Origin: Balneola sp.
GTDB lineage: Bacteria > Bacteroidota > Rhodothermia > Balneolales > Balneolaceae
DNA length: 64,000 nucleotides
NCBI GenBank assembly: GCA_017640785.1
Contig: JAEPPZ010000004.1
Location: 68,314 to 132,313 of the forward strand
Direction: 5' to 3'
Shown here: positions 45,045-55,168 of the stretch, piece after piece
How positions within the stretch are numbered: the stretch's first letter is position 1
How the letters are laid out: each line of letters opens with the position of its first letter
The notes under the pieces: model-generated
Seen by the model: the letters and a program-made list of their open reading frames with translations, nothing else
What the model was told of the DNA's origin: nothing
Database searches by the model: none
Position numbers and translations under genes: made by a program

Positions 45045-45869
45045 ATGAAGCTCCTTAAATACTCAGCCGTTTTTACATTCTTGGTAATTCTACCTGTTGA
45101 AAGCTCAAATGCTCAAATCTGGAAGAAAATTAAAAATAAGACCAAGCAAAAGGTCGAAAATAGAGTCGCAGATAAAGTATCCGAAAAGTTAGCAGATGCT
45201 ATTTTGGGTAAAATGAGTAAGAAATTTGAGTTGGATTCTAATCCGTATCGGGGCGGAACAAAAATATCGAAGCCGGAAAATTTACCTGAAGAATATTCCT
45301 TTGATTGGAAGTATCAAATGAAGATAACAAACGGGAATTCTTCTGAGGATATGAACTTGAATTACTGGCTGTCATCAGAGAATTCTTATATAGCGTATTC
45401 AAATCCGGAGTCTCCAGAAATGATTTCTGTTGTTGATGCAGAAAATCAGGCAATTGTATCCTATACTGAAGAAGAAGGAAAGTCTTTTGCCATGTCGTAT
45501 TCTTATCCCATCAACTCAGTGGCTGAAAATAACGGTGTTGTTGGAACAAATGATGCTGTTAATGTAACAGAACTACCTGATAAAGAGTTTTTAGGATATA
45601 CAGCAAAAGGTTATGAGATTGATACTCCTGAGTCTACAATGATCATTTATGTAACATCAGATATTGATGTAAATTTTACAGGGAATGCAGCTATACCGGG
45701 GCAGAGTATAGCTTATGTCTTTTCAAATACTTCGGAGATTAAGGATTCTTTAACTATGTATATGAAATTCGTTGATAAATCTGATCCCGATAATACTATG
45801 GAAATGGAATGTGTATCAATACAAAAAGACAAACTTGTGAAAAAGAACAGCGAATATAATTTCTTGTAG
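45045..45869 (+). CDS. Secreted protein with DUF4412-like beta domain
   Basis: 274 residues, ATG 45045 chosen over a TTG two codons upstream. A signal peptide ends SSNAQ. A basic amphipathic helix (WKKIKNKTKQKVENRVADK) is followed by a beta-rich domain with EYSFDWKYQMKI and TAKGYEIDTPESTMIIYVT, resembling DUF4412. Probably periplasmic or outer-membrane associated, function unknown. Confidence 0.75.
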   Translation: MKLLKYSAVFTFLVILPVESSNAQIWKKIKNKTKQKVENRVADKVSEKLADAILGKMSKKFELDSNPYRGGTKISKPENLPEEYSFDWKYQMKITNGNSSEDMNLNYWLSSENSYIAYSNPESPEMISVVDAENQAIVSYTEEEGKSFAMSYSYPINSVAENNGVVGTNDAVNVTELPDKEFLGYTAKGYEIDTPESTMIIYVTSDIDVNFTGNAAIPGQSIAYVFSNTSEIKDSLTMYMKFVDKSDPDNTMEMECVSIQKDKLVKKNSEYNFL

Positions 45870-45877
45870 ATGGGATA

Positions 45878-46813
45878 TTATTTCAGATTATTGTAAACGA
45901 TCCCGACATTCATTTTAAATTTCTCAAATTTTGCCCTGCGGATCGCACTTCCTTCAAAAAGTGCATCATATTGTGGATTATCTATCTCGTTCCAGAAATC
46001 AATATTCTTATTCAATAATTTTGTTCTGGGCTTCAGGTCTGCCATTTGAGTTATAGAAGGGTCTTTATTCCAGGGACATACATCCTGACAGATATCACAA
46101 CCATACATCCATTCTCCCAACGAGGATTGAAGTTCTTGCGGAATCTGCTCTTTAAGCTCGATCGTCAGGTAAGAGATGCATTTGTTCGAATCAACACGGT
46201 AAGGCTCATAAATGGCATCTGTGGGGCAAGCATCGATGCATCTTGTGCAAGTGCCACAATGATCGGTCGTTTGTGTAGAATAATTGAACTCCACATCTAA
46301 TATCATTTCTCCAATAAAGAAGAAAGATCCGATATCCTTGTTCAAAATATTTGAATTCTTACCCATCCAACCTAGTCCTGAACGAACAGCCCATGCTTTG
46401 TCCAAAACAGGAGCTGAATCAACAAAAAACCTGCCTTCAATATTTCCAACCAAAGATTCCGTATAGTTAAAGAGGTCTTTCAGTTTTTTCTTAAAAACTT
46501 TGTGATAGTCTCTTCCTAAAGCATACTTGGCAATTTTAGGATTTCCAGATGATTTATGATCATGATCCGGGGAGTAATAACTTCCAATAACTGAAACCAC
46601 TGATTTTGCACCCGGAACAAGTTTTGTGGGGTCAACTCTTTTGTCAAAGTTGTTCTCCATCCAACTCATTGTTCCATTACGCTGCTGAACTAACCATTCT
46701 TCCAAACGACGAGCTTCAGTTTCAAGGAATTCAGCTTTTGAAAATCCACAGGCATCGAATCCTAACTGTAAGGCGTAATTTTTAACAGCTTCAGTCAGAT
46801 TCTTAGAATCCAT
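45878..46813 (-). CDS. queG: Epoxyqueuosine reductase
   Basis: 311 residues. The N-terminal cobalamin-binding region carries FDACGFSKAEFL; two [4Fe-4S] clusters are set by CGTCTRCIDACPTDAI and CDICQDVCPWNK. The catalytic Asp region FVDSAPVLDKAWA is conserved. It reduces epoxyqueuosine to queuosine in tRNA, the last step of Q biosynthesis. Last gene of a reverse operon behind ftsE. Confidence 0.95.
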   Translation of the reverse strand: MDSKNLTEAVKNYALQLGFDACGFSKAEFLETEARRLEEWLVQQRNGTMSWMENNFDKRVDPTKLVPGAKSVVSVIGSYYSPDHDHKSSGNPKIAKYALGRDYHKVFKKKLKDLFNYTESLVGNIEGRFFVDSAPVLDKAWAVRSGLGWMGKNSNILNKDIGSFFFIGEMILDVEFNYSTQTTDHCGTCTRCIDACPTDAIYEPYRVDSNKCISYLTIELKEQIPQELQSSLGEWMYGCDICQDVCPWNKDPSITQMADLKPRTKLLNKNIDFWNEIDNPQYDALFEGSAIRRAKFEKFKMNVGIVYNNLK

Positions 46814-46820
46814 AATGAGT

Positions 46821-47522
46821 TTATTTTACAGGAACCAATTTATCGCCTTTCCATTGAAGCTCTTGTAATGAGCCTTCGATCATACGAACAGTGCGGAAAG
46901 GATATTTTTTCACCAATGCATAATCGTGAGTAACCATAAGTACGGCCATTCCACGATTGTTGATTTGCTTTAGTAGATCCATGATGCTTTTGCTTGCACC
47001 CGGATCAAGATTACCGGTGGGCTCATCGGCAAGCAGTATTCTGGGCTCATTTGCTAAAGCCCGGGCAATCACCACTCTTTGTTGCTCTCCACCTGAAAGA
47101 TCTTTAGGCATGTGTTTTCTTCTGTGACTTAAACCAACCATAGTCAGAACTTCTAAAACTCTTTGTTTAACAAATTTAGGTTTTTCACCGGTAACCTGAA
47201 GTGCGAAGGCAACATTGTCAAATACATTCCGGTCCTGAAGAAGTTGGAAATCCTGAAATACAATACCTAAACGGCGTCGAAGCATAGGAACTTCTTTCAT
47301 ACTGATCTTATTTACAGGATAATCTGTAACCCGAACAGTTCCGGTATCCGGCACAATATCTCTGTACAGAAGTTTTAAGAAAGAACTTTTACCAATTCCT
47401 GTAGCTCCGATAAGGTAGGTGAATTCACCATTGTGAAGCTTGAAATCGATGTTGTTGAGAACTCTTCGGTTTTCGAAGCTTAAACTTACATTTCTTAATT
47501 CAATTACAGATGTTTCTGACAT
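46821..47522 (-). CDS. ftsE: Cell-division ABC transporter ATP-binding protein FtsE
   Basis: 233 residues. Walker [11 protein letters not shown]-loop [21 protein letters not shown], signature [15 protein letters not shown] and Walker [12 protein letters not shown]. The sequence VFDNVAFAL is close to the FtsE subfamily. ftsX is not adjacent, which is unusual against the common ftsEX pair, but fits several Bacteroidota genomes where they are separated. Starts 19 bases inside the upstream methyltransferase gene. Confidence 0.85.
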   Translation of the reverse strand: MSETSVIELRNVSLSFENRRVLNNIDFKLHNGEFTYLIGATGIGKSSFLKLLYRDIVPDTGTVRVTDYPVNKISMKEVPMLRRRLGIVFQDFQLLQDRNVFDNVAFALQVTGEKPKFVKQRVLEVLTMVGLSHRRKHMPKDLSGGEQQRVVIARALANEPRILLADEPTGNLDPGASKSIMDLLKQINNRGMAVLMVTHDYALVKKYPFRTVRMIEGSLQELQWKGDKLVPVK

Positions 47523-48280
47523 TTAAGTACTAAGGTTATACGTGCGCTGTTTTCGTCGGCATCAATAAGATCAAAATCGCCATATTTTGCAACTAAATGA
47601 TAGGGCGTTTGTTTCAAAATTGATAACATTTCTTCTAAAGTATAAATACGTTGCTTGTGAACTTCTTTGAACGTAGATAATATTTCTTTTTTGTCTTCTG
47701 ATAATTGTTCAATCTCAAAAGTGTTGGTGTGTATTTTGTTGATGGCATCATACTCACTTGTTCTGAAAAATCTTAGATCTTTTACTTCAGCTTCTTCATT
47801 ATTCAGATAATCTACCGCTTGCAGGGAATTCAATGGGGTTGAGAAATCGTAAATAAATAGCCCATTCGGTTTTAGAACCTTTTCGCATTCTTCGAGCATT
47901 GCAATAATTTCTGAACCAGTCTGTAAGTAATTTACACTATCAAAAACTGAGAAGATCACATCAAATTTTTCTTCGATATTAATATTCAAAAAATTAAGTG
48001 TCTGAAATCGAACATCTGCATTTTGTTCCAGTGCTTTTTGCTTAGCCACTTCAATCATTTGGGGGGAGAGGTCACTGGCAAGTATATCATAATAGCCTAA
48101 TTCATCGAGAGAAATAGCAACTGATCCTGTTCCGCAAGCTAACTCCAGTACTTTTTCACATTCAGGATGATGAACCTGAATAATTTCATCGATATAGTCA
48201 GCCCAGGATTCGTAATCAACATTTTCCATCAACTTATCATAGAGAGGAGCGAGGTTTGAATAATTATCCGTTTCTTTCAT
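47504..48280 (-). CDS. Class I SAM-dependent methyltransferase
   Basis: 258 residues from ATG 48280; a longer open frame extends upstream but overlaps pdxA and lacks homology-like sequence. SAM motif LELACGTGSVAISLDELGY, motif II SDLSPQMIEVA, and FDVIFSVFDSVNYL. Similar to small-molecule methyltransferases such as YqeM. Substrate unknown. It sits 4 bases behind pdxA. Confidence 0.85.
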   Translation of the reverse strand: MKETDNYSNLAPLYDKLMENVDYESWADYIDEIIQVHHPECEKVLELACGTGSVAISLDELGYYDILASDLSPQMIEVAKQKALEQNADVRFQTLNFLNINIEEKFDVIFSVFDSVNYLQTGSEIIAMLEECEKVLKPNGLFIYDFSTPLNSLQAVDYLNNEEAEVKDLRFFRTSEYDAINKIHTNTFEIEQLSEDKKEILSTFKEVHKQRIYTLEEMLSILKQTPYHLVAKYGDFDLIDADENSARITLVLKCQKHL

Positions 48281-48284
48281 TCCA

Positions 48285-49265
48285 TTAATTCTTTTGTGCG
48301 AGTTCAACTGCAAGTTTGTATGCCTGAATAAAAGATGAAGTATCTGCAATTCCTTTTCCTGCAATATCAAAGGCTGTACCATGGTCTGGTGAAGTTCTGA
48401 TGATCGGAAGCCCAGCCGTAAAATTAACTCCTTTTCCAAAGGATAAAAGCTTGAAAGGAGCGAGCCCCTGATCGTGATACATAGCCAGAATTGCATCGTA
48501 CTGCTGATGTTTTTTCTGTCCGAAAAATCCATCTGCAGGGAATGGACCGTCAACATTAATACCGGATTCTTTTAATTTAACGATAGCCGGAGTTATGATC
48601 TCATTTTCCTCAGATCCTAAAACCCCTCCATCACCGGCATGTGGATTCAATCCAAAGACAGCAATTTTTGGGTTGGAAATTCCGAAATCCTGCTTCAGGC
48701 TTTTACTCAGAATTGTGGCTTTACTTATAATCAGATCCTGATTTATAGAAGATGCAACCTTACTGACAGGAATATGACCTGTCGTAAGAGCTACTCTCAG
48801 AGCTCCGTTGACAAGCATCATCAAAACTTGATCGGTATTTGTTTGATTAGCTAAAAATTCAGTATGTCCCGGAATATCATATCCTGCGAGCTGTATAGAC
48901 TCTTTAGAGATAGGAAGAGTCACCATAGCTTTGAGCTCTTTAGCTATACAAAGGCTTATTGCTGACTCTATGGATTTCATAGAAGCAAGTCCTGCTTGTT
49001 TGGTGATCTTACCCGTTTCAATCTCCGGAGAGGATTTGTTTGTATCAAGAACATTTAGAATTCCATCTTTTGCTTCAGATACAGAAGTGATCTTATGAAA
49101 CGATTTATTCAGTCCAAGTTCAGAATTGTAGAAATCAATTACGGAGGCAGAGGATATAAGAATAGGGACAGAAGCAGAATAATCGATCTCTGAGACTGCT
49201 TTTAAAGCGATCTCAGGTCCTATTCCGTTTATATCACCAATCGTTATTCCAATTTTGGGTAGCAT
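48285..49265 (-). CDS. pdxA: 4-hydroxythreonine-4-phosphate dehydrogenase
   Basis: 326 residues. Family N-terminus KIGITIGDINGIGPEIALKA, metal-binding histidines in YDIPGHTEFLA and MYHDQGLAPFKLLSF, and the C-terminal TSPDHGTAFDIAGKG. Oxidises 4-phosphohydroxy-L-threonine in pyridoxal phosphate synthesis. Downstream of the GWxTD gene by 39 bases. Confidence 0.95.
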   Translation of the reverse strand: MLPKIGITIGDINGIGPEIALKAVSEIDYSASVPILISSASVIDFYNSELGLNKSFHKITSVSEAKDGILNVLDTNKSSPEIETGKITKQAGLASMKSIESAISLCIAKELKAMVTLPISKESIQLAGYDIPGHTEFLANQTNTDQVLMMLVNGALRVALTTGHIPVSKVASSINQDLIISKATILSKSLKQDFGISNPKIAVFGLNPHAGDGGVLGSEENEIITPAIVKLKESGINVDGPFPADGFFGQKKHQQYDAILAMYHDQGLAPFKLLSFGKGVNFTAGLPIIRTSPDHGTAFDIAGKGIADTSSFIQAYKLAVELAQKN

Positions 49266-49304
49266 AAGCGAAAGTTAACACTTAGGCTATTGAAACGCAG
49301 AGGA

Positions 49305-50684
49305 TTATTTGCCCACAAGTAAGAATTCTGAGAAGCCCGATCCTTTCTCAAATACGAAAGTGCGGTTCTTATATTTCCATGTTTCTATAACTTGTCCTTT
49401 TTTAGGAAATGATCGGTCACGGGAATTTGGTGGTCCGTATTTTATATAAACTTCACCACGATCTGTATCTTGCCCATTCGGTGTTTCAGGAGTTCTGTAT
49501 TCAACGAAAGCATAATGTACTCTTCTAAAATATTCTGTCATTAACTCATTGAATTCTGTATCCGGAGTTGGATCTCTTTTATCCCAAAATGCGCGAAATT
49601 TACTTTCCTTTTCTTCTGGATTCCCTTTTTTCAGGTTATCGAGTTGATCCTCAGATACAATGTACTTCATCATATCTATAGCAATATCCAGATTTAAGAG
49701 TGCAGGAGGGATGTCAGGCCAGTAAGAGCGAACTATTTTTTTAGCTTGTACTTCTTTACCGGAACTGCTTTTTAATTCAATTGAGTAAATGGAGTTTTCA
49801 AATTCTGAGTTCGGTACTTGAACAAGAGCGTATGTATAATTGCCATCACTCTTTACAATAGAAAAGGAAGTCTCTTTTTGGTCGAGTAGTTTTAGAGAAG
49901 AATTCGTATAAATTTGTTCAGAGTTGATATCAATGGTTTTAACCAATTTTGTATTGGTAGTATCTTTCCTGTTAATTTTTGCTTCACTAATGTTTAATTG
50001 GTACGATTCAGAAGGGGAGAAGTCGGGAATTCGGATCAAAGCCTGATAATCTTCTCCATATAAAACATTACTACCCATGTTGATTAGCTCTAGGCTAGAT
50101 TCTGATCTATTGGCTTTTATCAGATATATTTCTCCTTCTTTACTTTTGGCAAAATTTTTGATCTTGATATTTCGTCTTTGAGAATTACGATCATTAGTTT
50201 CTTCCATCAAACTCAGTTGTAAAACATAGTTATACATTCCTGGTTTTAGTTCTGTAACTAACCTTCCCGAAGCGAACTTCTTTTTTGATTTTGTGTCGTC
50301 ATAAGTTTCAACAAAAAGAGTGTCTTGCCATAGATCTCGGGACACCGGACTAATATTTTTAAGTTGTTTTTTGGAGACCTTTCCTTCAAAAATCTCAGTA
50401 TTAAGTCTTGCCATGCTATAGAATTCAGCATTCTCCGGAGCTTGAATTTCATCATCAATTGAGAGTTTTTTAAATGGCAAAAAGCTATTGTCCATTCTGA
50501 AAATGAAAAAGAGTTTTCCTAGTTCCGGGTTATCACCGGGAATCACAATTGCATCTAAGAAGAAGTTGGGAGTAGCAGCTCTGTTGGCTAAATTTGTATA
50601 GGTAACATCTCCTCTTCTTTGAGCAAACATCAACGAGGTAGAGATGAGCACAAAAAGGATGGAAGAAAGAGTAAATTTTTTCAT
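49305..50684 (-). CDS. GWxTD domain-containing secreted protein
   Basis: 459 residues from ATG 50684, with signal peptide ending LMFAQ. The C-terminal domain (about 340-459) has FWDKRDPTPDTEFNELMTEYFRRVHYAFVEY and GEVYIKYGPPNSRD, the GWxTD-domain pattern. The N-terminal two-thirds is beta-rich. Function unknown; widespread in the Bacteroidota/Rhodothermota/Ignavibacteria lineage, which supports the taxonomic guess. Confidence 0.87.
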   Translation of the reverse strand: MKKFTLSSILFVLISTSLMFAQRRGDVTYTNLANRAATPNFFLDAIVIPGDNPELGKLFFIFRMDNSFLPFKKLSIDDEIQAPENAEFYSMARLNTEIFEGKVSKKQLKNISPVSRDLWQDTLFVETYDDTKSKKKFASGRLVTELKPGMYNYVLQLSLMEETNDRNSQRRNIKIKNFAKSKEGEIYLIKANRSESSLELINMGSNVLYGEDYQALIRIPDFSPSESYQLNISEAKINRKDTTNTKLVKTIDINSEQIYTNSSLKLLDQKETSFSIVKSDGNYTYALVQVPNSEFENSIYSIELKSSSGKEVQAKKIVRSYWPDIPPALLNLDIAIDMMKYIVSEDQLDNLKKGNPEEKESKFRAFWDKRDPTPDTEFNELMTEYFRRVHYAFVEYRTPETPNGQDTDRGEVYIKYGPPNSRDRSFPKKGQVIETWKYKNRTFVFEKGSGFSEFLLVGK

Positions 50685-50795
50685 TACAAAGGTTTTTAAA
50701 TTCAATTACATCTAAATCACGTTATGAATCATTAAAATTCCTATAATCAACGCAATAGTAATCACTAGTATTATAATAAAAGATTTCTGACAAAC

Positions 50796-52427
50796 ATGGC
50801 GAATTCAAACGCATCTAATAAAGAAAATTGGTTAAATGAATTGCTCGATAATCTAAGAGCCCAGGAACATGAGATCATGTTAGGGGGAGGGCAAAAAAGA
50901 ATAGAAAAAGAACATGCAAAAGGTAAACTAACTGCACGTGAACGTATAGAGAAATTATTAGATGAGGATTCAGAATTTTATGAACTAGGTTTATGGGCAG
51001 GTTATGAAATGTACGATGAAGTTGGTGGCTGTCCCGGTGGAGGAGTAGTTACAGGTGTAGGAAAAGTAGAAGGCAGAGATTGTATGATCGTTGCAAATGA
51101 CGCCACAGTTAAAGCAGGGGCCTGGTTTCCTATCACGGCTAAAAAGAATTTAAGGGCACAGGAAATTGCTATCGAAAACCATATTCCTTTGATCTATTTA
51201 GTTGATTCTGCGGGTGTGTTTTTACCAATGCAGGACGAAATTTTTCCGGATAAAGATCATTTCGGACGAATGTTCAGGAATAATGCTGTTATTTCAGCAA
51301 AAGGAATTCCTCAAATAGCAGCTATTATGGGAAGTTGTGTTGCGGGTGGTGCGTATTTACCTATCATGAGCGATGAAGCTTTGATTGTGGATGGAACCGG
51401 AAGCGTTTTCTTAGCCGGAAGTTATTTAGTTAAAGCGGCAATTGGGGAAACTGTAGATAATGAGACTTTAGGAGGGGCCACTACACACACTGAAATCAGT
51501 GGTGTAACTGATTATAAAATGAAAGATGACGAAGAGTGTTTAGAAACCATTCGTGATCTTGTAGGAAAATTAGGACCTCATAAAACTGCAGGGTTTAACA
51601 GAAAAGAAGCAAAACTTCCTTCAAGGTCTTCAGCTGAAATATTTGATATCCTGCCGGAATCACGCACCTCTCCATATGACATGAATGAGCTGCTGGAGTG
51701 TATTATTGATGAAGATAGTTTTACAGAATTCAAAAAGGGATATGGCCAATCTTTGATTACCGGATACGCAAGAATTGATGGATGGAGCGTTGGCATTGTG
51801 GCAAATCAAAGATCAATTTCCAGAACCAAAAAAGGAGAGATGCAGATTGGTGGGGTTATTTATTCTGATTCTGCTGATAAAGCCGCTCGTTTTATCATGA
51901 ACTGTAATCAAAAGAAAATTCCATTGATCTTTTTTCAGGATGTAACAGGATTTATGATCGGAAAGCGAAGCGAACATGGTGGGATAATAAAGGACGGAGC
52001 GAAAATGGTGAATGCTATGAGTAATTCCACCGTCCCAAAGATCACTGTGGTAGTAGGGAATAGCTACGGAGCTGGAAATTATGCTATGTGCGGTAGAGCA
52101 TATGATCCAAGATTTATGTTTGCATGGCCAACCGCAAATATTGCTGTGATGAGTGGCGCTTCAGCTGCTAAAACCCTTACTCAGATCAAAATTGCTACCA
52201 TGAAGAAAAAAGGGGAAGAAGTAAGCGAAGAAAAACAAAACGAGCTTATGGAAGAAATTACAGATCGTTATAACAAACAAACAGATGTTCGCTATGCAGC
52301 TTCAAGGCTTTGGGTTGATGCTATTATCCATCCGGCAGAAACCAGAGACAGAATTTCTAATGCTCTGGAATGTGCTAACCTGAATCCTGATATAGAAGAG
52401 TTTAAGACAGGAGTTATTCAAACATAG
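50796..52427 (+). CDS. Acyl-CoA carboxylase carboxyltransferase subunit (propionyl/methylcrotonyl-CoA type)
   Basis: 543 residues. N-terminal GGGQKRIEKEHAKGKLTARERIEKLLD is typical of carboxyltransferase beta chains. Acyl-CoA-binding GSCVAGGAYLPIMSDEALIV and carboxybiotin-side FFQDVTGFMIGKRSEHGGIIKDGAKMVNAM plus GNSYGAGNYAMCGRAYDPRFMFAWP point to methylcrotonyl/geranyl-CoA-type enzymes. The biotin carboxylase subunit is not adjacent. Confidence 0.92.
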   Translation: MANSNASNKENWLNELLDNLRAQEHEIMLGGGQKRIEKEHAKGKLTARERIEKLLDEDSEFYELGLWAGYEMYDEVGGCPGGGVVTGVGKVEGRDCMIVANDATVKAGAWFPITAKKNLRAQEIAIENHIPLIYLVDSAGVFLPMQDEIFPDKDHFGRMFRNNAVISAKGIPQIAAIMGSCVAGGAYLPIMSDEALIVDGTGSVFLAGSYLVKAAIGETVDNETLGGATTHTEISGVTDYKMKDDEECLETIRDLVGKLGPHKTAGFNRKEAKLPSRSSAEIFDILPESRTSPYDMNELLECIIDEDSFTEFKKGYGQSLITGYARIDGWSVGIVANQRSISRTKKGEMQIGGVIYSDSADKAARFIMNCNQKKIPLIFFQDVTGFMIGKRSEHGGIIKDGAKMVNAMSNSTVPKITVVVGNSYGAGNYAMCGRAYDPRFMFAWPTANIAVMSGASAAKTLTQIKIATMKKKGEEVSEEKQNELMEEITDRYNKQTDVRYAASRLWVDAIIHPAETRDRISNALECANLNPDIEEFKTGVIQT

Positions 52428-52518
52428 TTCATTAAGATATTCTATATAATATAAAGGAACATTGTAGCACGGTCTTGGTTTACATGGTTTGTAATCAAAT
52501 AAACAACTCATCAAGACC

Positions 52519-53217
52519 ATGAAAAACTATCTAAATAAATTGTCATTAGCAGTAATGTTATTAACAAGTTCTCTACTGTTGAGCGCTTGTTCCGATACTA
52601 CACAGTCTAGTGTAAAACTTAATGCTAAAGCATCTAACAGCCAGAACTATCAAAAACTAAACAGTGCAGCCGATACAGTAATTATCACTGAAGCGAAATT
52701 CAGATTCAGCGAAATTGAATTTGAAAGCGCCACAGATGATGACAGCACTGATATTGAGCAAGGACCTATTATTCTTAGTTTAAATTTAAACGGAGGTTTA
52801 ACTGAAGTAGGGATAGCCGATGTTCCTGCAGGATTTTATGAAGAACTAGAGTTCGAAATCGAAGCGAGAGATGAAGATGATGCTTTGGTAAACGATCCTG
52901 ATTTTGAAGGAGAAAACGGTCAAAATTACTCTATGGTTATCTCAGGTACTATAAATGGGGAGCCATTTACGTTCCGTTCCGAAAAAGATTTTGAAGTAGA
53001 ATTGGAATTTGAACCTGCTTTTGAAGTAAATGACGAAGAACAGGTTAGTATCACTCTTAATTTTGATACTTCGTTGTGGTTCTTAGATCAGGATGGTAAC
53101 GCTCTTAACCCAGCTGATTCTAATAACATTCTCCTCATCGAAAGTAATATTGAAAATTCAATTGAAGCTTTTGAAGATGATGATGAAGACGGAGAGGACG
53201 ACGAAGACGAAGATTAA
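52519..53217 (+). CDS. DUF4382-like lipoprotein with acidic tail
   Basis: 232 residues with lipobox LLSAC. A beta-sandwich-like body (AADTVIITEAKFRFSEIEFES, NLNGGLTEVGIADVPAGFYEELEFEIEA) resembles the DUF4382 domain. The last 18 residues are almost all Asp/Glu with Gly, suggesting divalent metal binding. Ends before a good intrinsic terminator at 53243. Confidence 0.78.
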   Translation: MKNYLNKLSLAVMLLTSSLLLSACSDTTQSSVKLNAKASNSQNYQKLNSAADTVIITEAKFRFSEIEFESATDDDSTDIEQGPIILSLNLNGGLTEVGIADVPAGFYEELEFEIEARDEDDALVNDPDFEGENGQNYSMVISGTINGEPFTFRSEKDFEVELEFEPAFEVNDEEQVSITLNFDTSLWFLDQDGNALNPADSNNILLIESNIENSIEAFEDDDEDGEDDEDED

Positions 53218-53242
53218 CCTAATAATCAGTTTTCAAAAAATT

Positions 53243-53278
53243 AAGCCTTGTTTACAACAGTAAGCGAGGCTTTTTTTT
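53243..53278 (+). terminator. Intrinsic terminator after the DUF4382-like gene
   Basis: Arms aagccttg (53243-53250) and cgaggc plus tt (53265-53272) pair with one G-T, loop of 14 bases, followed by an eight-T run. Lies 26 bases after the stop codon. Confidence 0.85.
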
Positions 53279-53302
53279 GATATTGTTTTAATATCTTAGA
53301 AT

Positions 53303-53821
53303 ATGAAATACAATTTAGATTCTAGGGAGCCAATTTTAAAACTAAATGTAGAAGCTACTTTTACTCTTATAGATTTTACGGCGTTAATCGTTTGTTTTAT
53401 TCTGGGGTTTATATTCGCAGTGTTCTTTTGGATCTTTTTTATAGCCGTTTTCATTAAGGTTTTCGCAAGTTATGAGTTCATTTTTAACACGGATACTTAT
53501 TCAGTAACTCAAAATATTCGCTGGTTTAGTTATTTAAAAATTAAAAGAAGAGAGTTCTCTTTTGGTGAAGTAAAATGCATTCGTTTTTCGAATGAAGAAT
53601 CAGGTAATGTTCTTCAGGAGACCATGAAGCTTAAAGAATGGTTTACTATTGATATTATTCTCAAAAGTAACTTTTCAAGAATAGTGAAGGTGCCTGAAGA
53701 CGAGCTCCTTCATGCAGATGAACTCTATTTAGTTCTTAAAGAAAGAATAGGTGAGTACTTTAAATTTGAAACGGATATAGTTTATATAGAAAAGCCCGAA
53801 TCAGAAGAAACGGGCTTTTAA
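53303..53821 (+). CDS. Hypothetical membrane protein
   Basis: 172 residues. One long hydrophobic segment (about 22-55, LIVCFILGFIFAVFFWIFFIAVFI, possibly two helices), followed by a cytoplasmic PH-like beta domain (YEFIFNTDTYSVTQNIRWF). No family recognised. Its final codons form the hairpin of its own terminator, and its last 22 codons recur as a fragment at 55681-55749. Confidence 0.75.
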   Translation: MKYNLDSREPILKLNVEATFTLIDFTALIVCFILGFIFAVFFWIFFIAVFIKVFASYEFIFNTDTYSVTQNIRWFSYLKIKRREFSFGEVKCIRFSNEESGNVLQETMKLKEWFTIDIILKSNFSRIVKVPEDELLHADELYLVLKERIGEYFKFETDIVYIEKPESEETGF

Positions 53822-53822
53822 G
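53790..53822. terminator. Intrinsic terminator embedded in the 3' coding end
   Basis: Nine-base arms aaaagcccg (53790-53798) and cgggctttt (53811-53819) are perfect, with the stop codon overlapping the right arm end. The symmetry (A-run left, T-run right) can also serve the converging reverse gene ending at 53847. Confidence 0.75.
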
Positions 53823-53846
53823 AATCTGTCTTATTTAGTTATAGGT

Positions 53847-55157
53847 TTAATCAGGGAGTAAGAGACTCCAGTTTGCACTTATACTAAAAACAGGACTTAT
53901 TTCTCCAAAAACCGGAACACCAAGATTTAAGGAAATTTTATTAGTAGATGTAAACGGAACACTAAGTGAACTTCTTAACATCATATAATTAGTTTGAAAA
54001 ACTTCATCCATATCGTCTGGTATATCCCTTGCCAGACGGAGTTCAAGTCCGGTAGAAAATGATACAGTCTGATTTTCAACTGACTTAGAGAACTCTAAAC
54101 CAAAGGCTGAATCTAAAGAGAAATTCGTTCTCCCCAAGACCATTGTGGTATCCATTACAGGCATATTCATAACAGTATCTGTTGAAATACTCTGATAATC
54201 TTCCTGATCAAAATAATCCACACCAATCCTGAAATGATATTTCATAGTCTGTTCTTTTTTATCTTCCAGTGTTCTTCCGCGTGCTAATCCACCAAATAAA
54301 CGCGTTCCCGCAGCACCTGGTTTACTTCCCAATGTTGGATCGCCTGAATCAAAGCGAAGATCAAGTCCAAAGTACTTTGAATCTGCTTTCATCCTTGCTT
54401 CTCGTAATTTTGATTCCAATTCATCCTTTTGTTTTTGAGTGAAAACCGGAAATTCAATATTGCTGTAACAGGAATTAGTAGATTCCTCTTTGTTTTTAAT
54501 TTGATCGTAACAAGCTTGCTTATCAGTGGCTTCATTAAGCAATTTATTGATGCTTAGAGCAACTTTATTTTGATCTATAGTTAACCGGGAATAGATGCTT
54601 TGTACATTCTGAAGTAATTCATCTCCTGTAGAGATTCCAGTTATATTTAACCGCGCACGAATCCCAAAATATTCCAATTCCGAAGTATTTTCTTCAACGG
54701 CATTGGTTGGGAAAAAAACTGTAATATCCCCCAATCGGCTTGATTTTGCAGTTTCATTAGGATTAGAAATATCCGTATAGAATATTGATGGATTCAAAGT
54801 AAGAGCAAAAATGGTAGAAGCACCATCGTCGGTTCCACCGGTGGCAAAACTACCACCTGCAAGAGCAATAGGTTGAACAGAAGTAACTGCGCCACTTTGA
54901 TTTAATAAACCGGCTCCGGATGGCTCTGCATTTCTGTTTTGCAATACTCTGGGCTTGAGATTCGGATTTTGACTGCTTGTAATGAAATTATTATCAGTTA
55001 ATTCACTAGACAAGTAGACAGAAAGAGACATACAATAATCTGCAGGTAAACTGCCGACAATATTTAATGAGTCGTAAATCTCTTTACAAGCATCCTGAGC
55101 TAATAAAGCCGTAGAAAACATAGAAAACATAGAAAAGAAAATGATTCTGAATTTCAT
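53847..55157 (-). CDS. Hypothetical outer-membrane protein
   Basis: 436 residues, signal peptide ending ALLAQ. Cysteines at DACKEIYDS, DYCMSLS, QACYDQIK and NSCYSN could form disulfides in the plug/periplasmic part. The C-terminal half is amphipathic beta strands (FSLDSAFGLEFSKSV, VSFSTGLELRLAR, ISANWSLLL), so a barrel is likely. No family recognised. It begins 11 bases after a small beta-rich gene on the same strand. Confidence 0.75.
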   Translation of the reverse strand: MKFRIIFFSMFSMFSTALLAQDACKEIYDSLNIVGSLPADYCMSLSVYLSSELTDNNFITSSQNPNLKPRVLQNRNAEPSGAGLLNQSGAVTSVQPIALAGGSFATGGTDDGASTIFALTLNPSIFYTDISNPNETAKSSRLGDITVFFPTNAVEENTSELEYFGIRARLNITGISTGDELLQNVQSIYSRLTIDQNKVALSINKLLNEATDKQACYDQIKNKEESTNSCYSNIEFPVFTQKQKDELESKLREARMKADSKYFGLDLRFDSGDPTLGSKPGAAGTRLFGGLARGRTLEDKKEQTMKYHFRIGVDYFDQEDYQSISTDTVMNMPVMDTTMVLGRTNFSLDSAFGLEFSKSVENQTVSFSTGLELRLARDIPDDMDEVFQTNYMMLRSSLSVPFTSTNKISLNLGVPVFGEISPVFSISANWSLLLPD

Positions 55158-55168
55158 AATACTGAATG